DNA from: Aulostomus chinensis
Taxonomy: Eukaryota > Chordata > Actinopteri > Syngnathiformes > Aulostomidae
Reading direction: 5' to 3'
Assembly (NCBI GenBank): GCA_037954235.1
Contig: JBBMOA010000002.1
Location: 22,687,427-22,751,426, forward strand
Length of the DNA stretch: 64,000 nt
The translations under genes were made by a program, and so were the position numbers. This document shows, piece by piece, positions 53,401 to 62,274 of the stretch (position 1 is the first letter of the stretch; each line of letters begins with the position of its first letter). The notes below the pieces were generated by a model. It was not told the DNA's origin and ran no database searches. It saw only the letters and a list, made by a program, of their open reading frames with translations.

Positions 53401-54904
53401 AAGGCACACATGGATGAAGAATTATTGCATAAATTGAGGGCAGCAGAAGAAATGCAGGGGTTTAGAGATGAAGGGAATAAGGGAGAAAGGGGCAGAGAAA
53501 ACAAAGTGCAAGTGTTTGTACTTTGAACAGGAACTCTGGATCTCATTACCGGTGCTGGAGAAGCAGCTTCCAGCTCACTCCTTCAGAGCAGAAAGGAAAA
53601 AGCCAACCACATGTTGATGATCAGGATCAAAGACCTGCACCATCATGCAGCTAATAAAACCCACAGAGCCAAGCAGTCAGCTGCAGCTCTGTGCGCTAGC
53701 AGCACTTGACCTTAATGAAGCTTTTTCTCACATTAGCTTTGTATTTATTTTTCAATCCTGTATGCGCTTGTTTTCTGGGTATTAACCTGTTTAACTGGTA
53801 GTTATCTCCCACGAAGGGCGTCAGGTAGGTGCACTCACCTCACCTCTCTCCAGCCATTTCAGGATCACCTGTGCTGTATTAGTGGAGACCTGTTTGTGGA
53901 GAGAGTCCATGTCTTCATCGCTCCCCCCCAGCATTGACCTGAGGCTGTCAGTCAGCTGAAGAACCTTAAGGCCGGGGTCTGCTGGTGAGGTCAGGGTTCT
54001 TTTGGGGGGATAGTCCTGGCCATCTAACTGTATCAAGACTCCCATTTTACCTTGAGAAAAGAACACTGGGATTAACAAGTAGTGTGCAGCCAACAAAGGG
54101 ATAATCCCAGAATAGTAGTGTGTTCTGCTGCTGATGACTGGTGGACAGCGGTTTGATAATCCCTGAGATTACCTTTCGAGGGCAATATTGAGCAACATTG
54201 TGGGGCTGCTGGATGGGAATAGCATCACATGGTTCAATACTGGATACTTTGTCTGCTCCTGCAGTAATCAAATCTAAATAATCTGACAGCAGAAAGTTGC
54301 AATTAAATCAAAAATACAATGAAGCGGAGCAGCATCGTGGATAATTTCGATTTTCAGTGACAGTCAGAGATTATTGGCTGTTTTCAGTAATGTGGTGTCT
54401 GGGCGCTAATGGTCAGACTGTCAACTCTATTCATAGCGTTATGTCATTTGACCCTCGACAAAAACACTAATAGAATGTTGAGGTTTGTGAGGAACAGCGA
54501 TGACTAAAATGTATCACCTCTGCTAGAAATGACGGGAGGGAAGACTGAAAAGTAGCTTGTTAAGTTCTCAGCGAGAGTTAGAAGCACAATGCAGGCACTC
54601 GTAAACCTGCCTGTCTGTTTCAGTCAGTCCTCTTCATTTAAAACACATTAATGTCCCATCCTCAAAATAAAAAAAAGCCATTAGATATAACTTAAATAAG
54701 CCCAACATGGCTTCTCTGTGCTATAAATACACGTGAAAAGACCAAAGTGAAATCAAGCGGTTAGTTGCAAGTTTATGGAGGTTTGAAATTAAAGAGTGGG
54801 CAGCCTATAGAAGGTCTGAGCGTGAAACAGAAACTCTTACCCGCTATAATGTCATCCATTTGCTCTAAGGCAGCCTCCAACATGTGGCTGGCATTTGATG
54901 CCAT
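35748..54904 (-). CDS. ppfibp2: Liprin-beta-2 gene (PPFIA-binding protein 2), complete, 22 coding exons
   Basis: Liprin-beta proteins are cytoplasmic scaffolds that bind liprin-alpha and help organise presynaptic active zones and cell adhesion sites. Coding exons on the minus strand, joined in order, are 54904-54841, 54050-53839, 50870-50784, 49795-49682, 47945-47814, 44978-44886, 43469-43358, 42359-42298, 41642-41564, 41480-41368, 41267-41197, 41110-41053, 40811-40676, 39941-39827, 38287-38159, 37982-37832, 37642-37531, 37294-37206, 37061-36939, 36550-36425, 36241-36053 and 35972-35748. They total 2592 bases, about 863 residues plus stop; human PPFIBP2 is about 876. All junctions are GT-AG with matching phases. 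Layout: N-terminal block (residues 1-92), coiled coil (about 93-320), serine-rich linker, then three SAM domains (about 528-590, 612-685 and 688-750) and a basic tail. The N-terminus (MASNASHMLEAALEQMDD) and tail motif DESADYICP fit liprin-beta-2 better than beta-1. The donor of exon 13 is the only weakly fixed boundary. Confidence 0.93.
36053..36241 (-). CDS. ppfibp2: ppfibp2 coding exon 21 (SAM 3 end and basic segment)
   Basis: 63 codons, ILEPRFSSETLALLLNIPPQ, then KTLLRRHL and the conserved PLTTTAKVK. Donor GTAAGA, phase 0 both sides. Confidence 0.96.
36425..36550 (-). CDS. ppfibp2: ppfibp2 coding exon 20 (SAM domain 3)
   Basis: 42 codons with PSPSEVVQWSNHRVMEWLRA and EYAPNLRGSGVHGGLI, the third SAM domain. 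Acceptor TTCTTCAG, donor GTGAGT, phase 0 both sides. Confidence 0.97.
36939..37061 (-). CDS. ppfibp2: ppfibp2 coding exon 19 (SAM 2 end and spacer)
   Basis: 41 codons, NDLLTLKVTSQLHHLSIKCA, then IHVLHANKFNPNCLRRRPGEE. Phase 0 both sides, donor GTGAGC. Confidence 0.97.
37206..37294 (-). CDS. ppfibp2: ppfibp2 coding exon 18 (SAM domain 2)
   Basis: WLDDIGLPQYKDQFHEARVD onwards, ending IQYLTV; near-identical to human liprin-beta SAM 2. Phase 1 in, phase 0 out. Confidence 0.97.
37531..37642 (-). CDS. ppfibp2: ppfibp2 coding exon 17 (end of SAM 1, start of SAM 2)
   Basis: 37 codons plus one base: EMGMKNPLHRKKLQLALRA closes SAM 1 and ELDHIWVT opens SAM 2. Donor GTAAGA. Confidence 0.96.
37832..37982 (-). 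CDS. ppfibp2: ppfibp2 coding exon 16 (SAM domain 1)
   Basis: 50 codons carrying most of SAM 1: IPFRQWTKEQVCGWLDDYGL, then QYVNLTRQW and GQTLLSATPQDFEK. The W-T-K-E-Q-V-C-W-L pattern is diagnostic of liprin-beta SAM 1. SAM domains here mediate liprin-liprin contacts. Confidence 0.96.
38159..38287 (-). CDS. ppfibp2: ppfibp2 coding exon 15 (pre-SAM conserved block)
   Basis: 42 full codons with LRRTQSGGLQ and QFRRGGLRATAGPRLTRT, strongly conserved in liprin-beta just before the SAM domains. Acceptor CCGTGCAG, donor GTAAGA, phase 2 both sides. Confidence 0.95.
39827..39941 (-). CDS. ppfibp2: ppfibp2 coding exon 14 (KRLWGK motif)
   Basis: Acceptor ATCTCTTTTAG, donor GTGAGT. 37 full codons ending SLKRLWG with AA left over, completed to K by exon 15. 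This is the counterpart of the conserved KKFWGK/IRRTQSG junction of liprin-beta. Phase 1 in, phase 2 out. Confidence 0.87.
40676..40811 (-). CDS. ppfibp2: ppfibp2 coding exon 13 (serine-rich linker; 3' end uncertain)
   Basis: Acceptor is a long T tract followed by CAG at 40812. The frame reads NDTRSQTLPVNSSLM onwards, rich in S, N, D and E. Phase 1 is needed to join exon 14; the CAG/GTGG donor at 40675 gives it, with other phase-1 GT sites further on. If no donor is used the frame runs on to TGA at 40580-40578. Confidence 0.72.
41053..41110 (-). CDS. ppfibp2: ppfibp2 coding exon 12 (linker)
   Basis: One base plus 19 codons, TEVQTSSSMTDLTNGVQQK. The other two frames contain stops, which fixes its entry phase at 2. 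Acceptor ATCTTCTCAG. Confidence 0.82.
41197..41267 (-). CDS. ppfibp2: ppfibp2 coding exon 11 (serine-rich linker)
   Basis: 23 codons plus two bases, VSTSSSSSQQASLLSAQKDS then DSS. Acceptor TATCCCAG, donor GTAGCG. This frame is chosen because the other open frame ends in a stop and only this one joins the next exon. Confidence 0.8.
41368..41480 (-). CDS. ppfibp2: ppfibp2 coding exon 10 (linker)
   Basis: Low-complexity linker with NSSSSEEEEKNGDSASAKSE. The reading frame of the next exon requires the donor GTGGGT at 41367 (phase 0) rather than the GTACAA four bases further on (phase 1). Confidence 0.82.
41564..41642 (-). CDS. ppfibp2: ppfibp2 coding exon 9 (end of coiled coil)
   Basis: 26 codons plus one base, DRRIEELTLLLNQCRQF onwards, matching liprin-beta DRRIEELTGLLNQYRKV. 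It ends the recognisable coiled coil. Acceptor TTTCTCCAG, donor GTAATC. Confidence 0.93.
42298..42359 (-). CDS. ppfibp2: ppfibp2 coding exon 8 (coiled coil)
   Basis: Short exon: two bases plus 20 codons, DQELQKLRSGMKSLIAANDE then K. Matches the conserved RDQEIQRLKMGMETLLLANE motif of liprin-beta-2. Phase 1 in, phase 0 out. Confidence 0.92.
43358..43469 (-). CDS. ppfibp2: ppfibp2 coding exon 7 (coiled coil)
   Basis: 37 codons plus one base. VEISSLQQLLLSKNAEIES then LHTQL, matching the beta-2 paralogue's KDAEIERLHSQL region. Donor GTAAAC at 43357, phase 1 out. Confidence 0.93.
43859..43906. repeat. (CT)n microsatellite in ppfibp2 intron
   Basis: About 15 CT units then CTGT variants; in the intron between exons 6 and 7. 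Confidence 0.93.
44151..44202. repeat. (CA)n microsatellite in ppfibp2 intron
   Basis: About 26 CA units between exons 6 and 7. Confidence 0.96.
44886..44978 (-). CDS. ppfibp2: ppfibp2 coding exon 6 (coiled coil)
   Basis: 31 codons, GLLKELKILKDKVEHLEDQ onwards, ending KKLKATK; matches the liprin-beta-2 segment GLLQELRHL...KLKATK. Acceptor CTTTTAG, donor GTAAAA. Phase 0 both sides. Confidence 0.95.
45113..45738. mobile_element. MITE-like non-autonomous element in a ppfibp2 intron
   Basis: The ends are inverted: ACCTCAGCCAAGG at 45113 and CCTTGGCGGAGGT ending at 45738 differ at one position. The interior has TTACGCAAAAAACTATGTGG, AAGAACCCATCATATTTTGG and GCAGATT, phrases I recognise from an abundant animal repeat of this layout. 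No coding capacity. Outer limits may extend about 20 bases each side. Confidence 0.62.
45954..46241 (-). CDS. ppfibp2: Candidate alternative ppfibp2 exon between exons 5 and 6
   Basis: An open block follows acceptor CATCCGTCAG and is in phase 0 with exon 5. It starts SVVNFISELQEQMCRFQEE, which looks like a continuation of the coiled coil, then becomes an acidic, serine and glycine-rich stretch. The phase-0 donor TGT/GTAGGC at 45953 is weak, so the 3' end is uncertain; without a donor the frame stops at 45930. I recall no counterpart in human PPFIBP2, where the exon 5 sequence joins the exon 6 sequence directly. It could be a cassette exon or an alternative terminal exon. Confidence 0.5.
47814..47945 (-). 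CDS. ppfibp2: ppfibp2 coding exon 5 (coiled coil)
   Basis: 44 codons beginning ELLHRTSLESQKLSLM and ending AERQHKAE, heptad-rich and matching the conserved liprin-beta coiled coil. GT-AG borders, phase 0 both sides, so skipping or inserting a phase-0 exon after it keeps the frame. Confidence 0.94.
48202..48240. repeat. (GA)n and poly-G tract in ppfibp2 intron
   Basis: About 11 GA units followed by 13 G residues, between exons 4 and 5. Confidence 0.92.
49201..49270. repeat. (GT)n microsatellite in ppfibp2 intron
   Basis: About 34 GT units with one extra T; between exons 4 and 5. Confidence 0.96.
49682..49795 (-). CDS. ppfibp2: ppfibp2 coding exon 4 (coiled coil)
   Basis: 38 codons beginning VSVLTDQVEAQGVKI, a liprin-beta hallmark, and ending TEEMLHQ. 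Acceptor AACAG ends at 49796 and donor GTACAC begins at 49681. Phase 0 both sides. Confidence 0.95.
50429..50475. repeat. (CA)n microsatellite in ppfibp2 intron
   Basis: About 23 CA units between exons 3 and 4. Confidence 0.96.
50784..50870 (-). CDS. ppfibp2: ppfibp2 coding exon 3 (coiled-coil start)
   Basis: 29 codons, phase 0 both sides. Contains SYQERISRLEGDKESLVLQ, near-identical to the conserved start of the liprin-beta coiled coil. Confidence 0.95.
52465..52526. repeat. Near-perfect inverted repeat, 23-bp arms
   Basis: Arms 52465-52487 and 52504-52526 are complementary at 22 of 23 positions around a 16-base loop. The left arm overlaps a second small palindrome (GCAACCAC and GTGGTTGC). 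Lies in the ppfibp2 intron between exons 2 and 3. Confidence 0.85.
53839..54050 (-). CDS. ppfibp2: ppfibp2 coding exon 2
   Basis: Acceptor TTCTCAAG ends at 54051 and donor GTGAGTGC starts at 53838. Encodes 70 codons ending TAQVILKWLERGE, the liprin-beta N-terminal block before the coiled coil. Phase 1 in, phase 0 out. Confidence 0.9.
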
Positions 54905-54949
54905 GGCAACCAACTGTCTTATAAAGCAGTACTAGTCGATCCTCATTTA
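54841..54949 (-). CDS. ppfibp2: ppfibp2 first coding exon with start codon and part of 5' UTR
   Basis: The ATG at 54904-54902 sits in a strong context (GTTGCCATGG) and encodes MASNASHMLEAALEQMDD, the conserved liprin-beta start. Coding ends at 54841 with GTAAG donor, phase 1. A plausible acceptor (TTCTTTATTCCAG) ends at 54950, so 54949-54905 would be 5' UTR and a further non-coding first exon should lie at higher coordinates. Confidence 0.92.
54932..54946 (-). promoter_or_regulatory. ppfibp2: Very short upstream open reading frame in ppfibp2 5' UTR
   Basis: ATG at 54946-54944 followed by three codons and TAG (MRID, stop), ending 27 bases before the main start. It is in the leader if the acceptor at 54950 is used. 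Confidence 0.5.
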
Positions 54950-54992
54950 CTGGAATAAAGAAGTCAGTTCCAGCTGATGGAAGAGGAGATTG

Positions 54993-55010
54993 ACAGAGAG
55001 AGAGAGAGCG

Positions 55011-55046
<36 letters not shown>
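54993..55046. repeat. (GA)n microsatellite just upstream of the ppfibp2 start exon
   Basis: GA tract with GC interruptions about 90 bases upstream of the start codon on the gene's strand. On the minus strand it reads CT-rich and lies just upstream of the acceptor at 54950. Confidence 0.93.
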
Positions 55047-58000
55047 CGAGTGTGAGAGCACGCCAAACTACTCCCCTTTGATGTTGCCCTTAGCTCTTTT
55101 TGCAGCTGCCCTGACATCTGAGTGACTTCCAAGTAAATAACCTCCTGAATGTGGCTTTTGGGTTTAAACTCGTCTCTTATTTTGCGGCCAGAGCTTTTAC
55201 CCATTGTCAGTGCTGTTACCCACATGAAGCCCAATGTCATATTTAGAATAGTTTTTTCATCTTCTACTCTTCCTTGTTTGTTTCCCCTCCACTCAGCTCC
55301 ATTTGTGAAAGAATTTTAGTGCAAGGTGTAACAAAGATGTAATAGTATTTTTGTTTATTTATTTGTAGCTCAGAACAATTTGGTGGAGCCACGTTAGAAT
55401 TGGATTTTTGATTTATGTTGATGACAGGGAACACATGATAATAAATCCACAGTGAAGCTAAAAAAAAAAAAGCAGCAGCAGCAGCTGAATCAGCACTCAC
55501 ACCCATAAGGTTTGGTCATTCTTTCTCATATATTAGATTTAAGAATCCTAGACGATAATCTAGAGTAGAAAAAAACGTTTAATGCTCAAAACTCTTACAG
55601 TGAAAGCAAACCCTGTTTAACCTAAACAACAAAAGTGTAACAGAATTGTAGAGATTCTACTTTAGCATCTCATTCGGTTTTAGTTTTATGTATTTCTTTA
55701 CATTTCCGAGCCTGCTCGGTGTTTGTCGTCTTTGATCATTTCAATGTTTGTCCGTGGTCCAAGAACTGTGATACTATTTATGGCCAACAGAGTGCATCAC
55801 TGTTCAGGAAACCTTTTATTTTTTATTTTTTCATGTAGTGAATTTTAAAATACATAGACGACATACGTACATACATACGTTACACTAACACTGCTTCTGA
55901 ATTTGCTTCACATGCATCACATAACTCGTTGTAAAGACAGAGGAGTTAGTTTTAGAAATGTACTAGAAGTCTCCAGCATGCATCTAAATGTTTTATTGTT
56001 GGACTTTATGTTGATGCAATGAAGGGCAACGTGCCAGACACTCTCCTAAACCTTCAGAATATTAAATGTATGTCTTATTATTCTCTATACCTATTAAATA
56101 AAATCACAGTCGTCTTTTTTAATCTGATGCCAAAATAGTTTATAATGGTTTTCTATTTATTCCCCCCCACCCATTCATCATAACTGAGTCGTATCACATC
56201 ATGTTTCATCATGCAGAAGCGTTTACATTTATTTTTTTGACATTTGTCCTGAGCTGCACAGAACTGACAAACAATTCAAGCCCCGACAGCAAAGGTGTTT
56301 GATGCTTGGAGGTTGAATTTGGGCACACACTCACAAAAAAAAACAACCCTCAGTTATTTAGGGAAAATAGTTGGCGGGGTTCATGATGTAAAATGTACTG
56401 TTGTACGTGAGACTTCAAGGATTCTCCCGTCTCCCTCTGCACATGTCAGTACCGACCAGCCCAACCCACCCCCTGTTGTAGAATGTTAAACCAGGCAATT
56501 TGTGGGAGCCCAACTGATTTACCTTGGGGGTGCAACTGCCTTGTTCTAACACTTGGCAGTGCTGTGTTTTGGGTTTTCTGTGAGACGGCCCAGAGGAGCG
56601 TCACGTTAAATGTCACAAATGCGGAGAAAATGGTAAAAAAGAAAATAATAATTACAGTATAGCAGTAGCAAGCAGCATAGCAAGAGGTGCATTTCCTGCT
56701 GGAAAACCGACTCACGCTCAAATCCATTTGTGTTCATCCCATCCAGCAGCATGAAGGGCAGTGATGGGGTCACTGTGCTCGTATCTTTTGCTCCGGTCTG
56801 TTTTTCCATCCTGACTGAGCTTTGTTTCAGCGTTATTTGAATGCGGAGCAGTTCAATTTTTAGTGATAACAAAACATTGCAGAAGTTATTGTGGGGAGGG
56901 GCCATAAATCACTGCATTCAACCAGGTTTTGTGTTTACATCAATTCTAAGGCGAAGCAAACAAATATGCCAATACTTCACAGTCATGTGACCAAGGAATG
57001 AACATTGATTAAGCCCTGTTCCCACTGCAGCAAAAGGGCTGGATGTTAGCGGGTGTTAACTGTTTTCTTGAGTGTGTAAGAATGAGTAGCTACTTTAGCG
57101 ATACAAACAAATGACCAAATGCTGTCTTCTTTCCCTTTTTTCATATATTTGTGCTTAATAGCAATTGAGTTTCACCTCATTGACTTTGAAGTTCTCGTGA
57201 GATTGATTTCATTAACTCTTCTAATTTAGGTCTTCCTCAGAGGTGTTAAAGTAGGCACATGGGAGAAACATTAGTTTACTCCTTGGAATTCTGCATAACT
57301 CCGTGATGAATGATAAAATGGGCCGTATTTATTTATTTTCTCATTCACTAATGGTGGAGGCTGCCGTGCACACACAGCGAGCAACTTGAGGTTTTGTTTC
57401 TTGCTCAAGGACACACGAGAGAGGTTCAAGCCAGCAACCATCGGCTTTCCCACAATTTGTTTGTCTTTGTAAGACAGCGTGTCGTACATCAAAATCGGTG
57501 CCAGCTGCGTTTACAAGACAAGCTGTCATGTTTTCAGAGTCTCGACCATATTACATTTAATTAGCAGACCTGCTGGAGACTTGCAGCTCAGACACGTTTA
57601 TGTTGTGTGCAGTAAGAGCCTTTTGTCCTGAGGCAACGTTCAAGGGAATGTTAGATGAGAATGAGCATCTCAAAGTCTCCGATCACTGTTTGCTCCGAAA
57701 TAAAGTTTGATTTCTAAACCTGAAGTCACGTATGATGAGCTAATCCGGCATAACTGCAGCGAGCTAGCCAAAGCTGCTACTCATACAATTGACCGGGCTC
57801 ATGTGAGTTTGCTGCTGACACACATGGTGATATTCACGAATGTGAAGGTACCATTTAAGCCACTTCGTACATTAGATGGCCTCAAATATGTAGCAGTATG
57901 AGTCCATTCCATTACAGCCTGAGAGCTTCAGTGGCAACATCTGCAAACATGCAATGAGGAATATACTTTTACATTGTATTCTACAGACTTTGCAGCCAAA

Positions 58001-61000
58001 GTATTTTCCTACATGGGGTCAAAGAAAATGATGTCATCAATTTATCTGCAAAGCAGCTCTTTCACCTTATCGTCCTGGCTGGATCGCAGATGTGCAGCCA
58101 GGCAGAAATGTGCCAGAGACAGCAACCACTAACAAGGCCTTAACAAGCAACCCACACACCTCTGTCTCCAAAATGACAACCTGCTCCCACCGTCTCTGTT
58201 TTTTTTAGCTTCCACATGTTATTCCATAAAATACACATAATACAGAATCAGAGGGAGAAGAAAAGGTCATGGTTATTAATCAGATCGTTAAGAATCAAGT
58301 GAAGGCCAGTTGTCATGACAGCACAAGGAGACCCTTGACATTCATAAGAGGGGCTTGCATTATTCATCCGCAACTCTACAACATCAAACCAGCCATAGAT
58401 GGAAGATTTTCATAGACATCCGGGTGCAATAACTAAAATATGTGTGTCAGATGGAACAGTTTGAGTGGGTAGGTAGGTATTTTAACTGCTGAGAAGAAAT
58501 ATTTTATTTGTCTGCTGTAGAATGCAACCCTAACGAAAATGCATTTTCTGATGGGGGTCAGCAAAGAGCAGCATCACCATGTTACTGTACCTCAGTGTTG
58601 AAGCAAACTTTTATGTATTTGTCAGCAACTATAACTCCTCCTTCTCTGGGCGCCCATAACTGAAGTGATCAGAGAATGAAAGCACACTTTGTAATAGTAA
58701 ACAATATATCTTCATAACAGCATTGTTGTTGATTCTTTATAACTTTAGATTCCAGCTTTCTCAGAATAGGGAAAGTTGCAAAATGATAAAAACCTTTCTT
58801 CATACAGGGTCCTCAAGACAATCTGAGTTCTCTGGATGTGAGAATATTCAACCCAGCTGCACTCTTGATCTGCTCTATGGACGATATACAGTATAAAGAT
58901 TACTGGAAATCACGCTGCTTTCTGCAGATTATTTTTGGTCTTCTTGCTTCTCTCACTCTACCCTCATAATCCACTGTGAATATACACTGTAGAATTGTAT
59001 AACACAGCACTGAGGTTTGGTTCAACAGGCCTTAATGTCTTCATGTTTGGATCACAGTTACGATCTGGAACCACTAATTCTTGTACTGGAGTGGTTCAGC
59101 TGTCAGCTGGTGCTAAGAGATCCTATGTTCTTGGTATCTATAAGTAAGTGGTCTTTCATGACTCCAGTCTTTGGTTTTGTGTTATATTAAGGTACGTTAG
59201 CATGTTACACTCTGTTAACTCTATTCAATTCTTAATTTGTTTGTCAAGAAAACTCCCGTTCTGTCACATTTTTTGGGCTCCTCTGTACATCCGTGTTCTC
59301 ATTCATCCATTAATACTGTTTCTCTTCTTCAGGTGAAAGAATAGAAAGAAATATCACCCTGATTCTACACAAACAGTTTTTTTTTTTTTAAGATTACATT
59401 GGAATCATGTTGAACTAACATGTCTTATCACTGTGTGAAAGCAGCAGTGTTTGTTGAACGGCTGAGCTGTTATGTGTTCACAACAATGTAAATGAGTTTA
59501 AAATGGTCTTTTCCTTCCAGCAGTTGGGAGGATTACGCTTCCCGCGGTTTTCAGTTCTCTATTTAAAACACACCACAATATATGTAGCCTAAAGGTTATA
59601 GTCTGTCAATGTAAAAATAAATGAAAGACATTTTATTGCATTTTTTAAAAAAAACAAACATTTTATTGTAACTTCCACTCACTGCCAGGGCTGGCATGTC
59701 ACCAGCACACAAGGCGAATAGAACAGCATAAGCCTGGATGTAACATCAAAGTAGGCACAGTAAAGAGACAGAGAGTGAGGGGATGTTACTGCTCTAAACT
59801 GGAGGAATAAGGGAAAGATTTCTTTCTTTATTTTATTTTATTGGAAATGTTGTCATTAGTCCTCCCTGGGAAGTTTATTAAAAGATGTGTTGCGTCTGTT
59901 TTTTCAGAATTAGAGAAAATCTCGGATACAACGAGATCAAACTTCTAACCGCTTCCTGTTTACTTGAAAAAACCCAGAACCACAGATAAGTTACTGCATC
60001 CATCAGCTCACATTTGAGTGTTTCCCACGACCATCCGCTTCTTTGCTGGACGAAATCTGCTGCTCACTGCAAGAGAAACCATTGCAAATGTGAGCTGTGA
60101 TCATGTATTTCCAAGTTCTTTTTCCCATATGCTTCAGAACAGTCACTAATTTGGCAAATGTTGATTTGAGAGCTGTGCCTACAGGCGTTCATAATCTGCT
60201 TTCACAAGCAGCATTCCCTGCTTGTTTTAGAAATCCGCTCAGCTGCCATTTGATTTATTCAACTTCTCTTACACTTATCTTAAACAGTTAAACATGCCGC
60301 CAAATAAGTAACAACTTTCTCATTATATCATTCTTTTAAACAGTTGTGAACTCTATTTTCTATATTTTATTGTTTCACAGATTTTCTGGTGGTTCACTAT
60401 GCATAACTGAGAAATACAAATTTGTTGTTGTTTTAAAATTCTTGAAATGAAGCAAAGGAAACAATGAAATAACCAAATAAACTAAAATTTGACAAAATAA
60501 AATCTGATGGTACATTTACATTTTAATGCACATAAACATGATTGCAAAGATCAACATTTCTTGCTTTTTATGAAATTATATTTATTGACAACACTGAATT
60601 TTATTTACTTACAGATACTTTCTCTAGAAATTAACTTCCACTGCACATCAACAGACAGGGCAACACACCGTATTCTCAAAATAGGATCCAAAACAAATAA
60701 ACAAGGGGAAGTTTATTCCTCCGAGTCATGACCTCATGCACCATTTCACCACCAAATTAAAAACAGAGAAGCAGTTTGACTGCTTGTAAGTACATTGTGC
60801 AAATACTGACTCACCTCATTAAAACAAGTAACAAGACTATGTAAAAAACAGTAACTACTGTATAAACCCAGGAGGACAGACTTAAAATGTCTGCATATGC
60901 CTGTTTTTTTTTTTTTCTTGTGGAAAATTATAGAAAAGAAAACATCCATCTTTGTGATCATTCAACATGCAACTGATCCTGCTGAGCAGAGCTCAAGACA

Positions 61001-62087
61001 GTTCATATCTCTTTTCGTCAGATGTCTTCTTTTAGTTGAGTGCATTACTCAGCGGCACCACTGTCCAAAGGTTGAGCCGAGCCTCGGGATGATCATGATC
61101 TTATGTAAATAGCACCTCCGGCCTATGGAGAAGGAGGTGTCTTCAAAGAGTTACAGGATCCTCCTTGGCTACTACCTGTGGTCCCCTGGTACTGCAAAGA
61201 CAAGTCAGGCAGAGACTGTTACAATTATGCTTTGCAGTTGCAAAATAATCCTGCCTCACAGAGCCAAACGAACAGATGCCCAGTTATACCAAATAAAACC
61301 AGAGCTAAAGCTGCGAGCTACCAGAATTTTAGAGCTTCCTTACCACCAACGGAGTCATGATTAGACAGTGAAACAAAAAGAGGATGTTTGCCATTTTATT
61401 TCTTATTCATGACATCAGTTTAATTATGCATCTGCCTACTTTTATTGGAACCATGATGCTGTGACTGTTACATTTGCCAGCAGCAGCAGCAACCAAAAGG
61501 AAGCAGACAAAGTGTATCAGTTGGCAGATAGGCATTTAAACAAGCATGCATTTGAAAACTTTTGGCACACTGGAACTACTTTAAAGGTTTGGTACTTGTG
61601 TTCTTGAGGCTCCAGTAAAAATGTCAAAGGACTATCTGAAAGCCCCCCCCCCCGCCCCCTCCAAAGAAACATAACAATCTCTTCTCTCTGACGGTCACTA
61701 TCTTCTTATATTTTTGGCACAGGCCTTTCATGTGCTCACGAATACACACAATTAACAGGCTGAGTGCACCTGCCAGATGCAGCATCCTTCAACCTCTCAG
61801 CGTGACCTCTTCTCACTCAAAATATCTCTTCCATATAGCTGACTCATGCACTCTGTCTCCTGCTATTCCCACTAAATTGTTTCCAAGGGTAGCTATTGAG
61901 GTGTTACATTTCCTCATTTTCTCCATGGAATACCTTTATTAGTATTGTTGCAGTTGTGTAACACAAAGGTAAAGGTTCAGTCTTTTCTAATATCTGGATC
62001 TCTTTATTTTTTCCATAAACAAGCTACTGTAACAAAAACTGGTTCTGCCTCTGGACTAGAGTCTCAGTTAAACTACCAAACATTGTT
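55047..62087. other. Interval between syt9 and ppfibp2
   Basis: About 7 kb expected to hold the ppfibp2 promoter and first non-coding exon and the syt9 3' UTR. Only the SINE remnant at 57340 is recognised. No olfactomedin-domain exon is visible on either strand. Confidence 0.55.
57340..57453 (-). repeat. SINE-like remnant, central body
   Basis: On the minus strand it reads GGCTTGAACCTCTCTCGTG, TGTCCTTGAGCAAGAAAC and GGCAGCCTCCACCATTAGTG, the usual order in a common fish SINE body. Related to the 12711 remnant through the GGCAGCC..CCACCAT segment. Confidence 0.62.
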
Positions 62088-62274
62088 TCACAGTCTCACG
62101 TTCTCATTATCTTTATCAAAAACAAATGACAAACATCGCTTCACCTCAACAAGAGGATGCCAGTGGGCGACAGGTTTTCGTGGATATGTGAGCATTTCAC
62201 TCCAGTGGTCCCGACCGAGGCTGTCTGCATCATTGCCGACTCGACACACACCGATGACCTCATTATGGCCGACA
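62088..62274 (-). CDS. syt9: syt9 last coding exon
   Basis: VGHNEVIGVCRVGNDAD, LGRDHWSEMLTYPRKPVAHW then HPLVE; the HWHPL motif is needed for vesicle docking in synaptotagmins. After it comes a tail of about 15 residues (VKRCLSFVFDKDNENVRL) and TGA at 62090-62088. Acceptor TACCCACAG. Confidence 0.93.
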
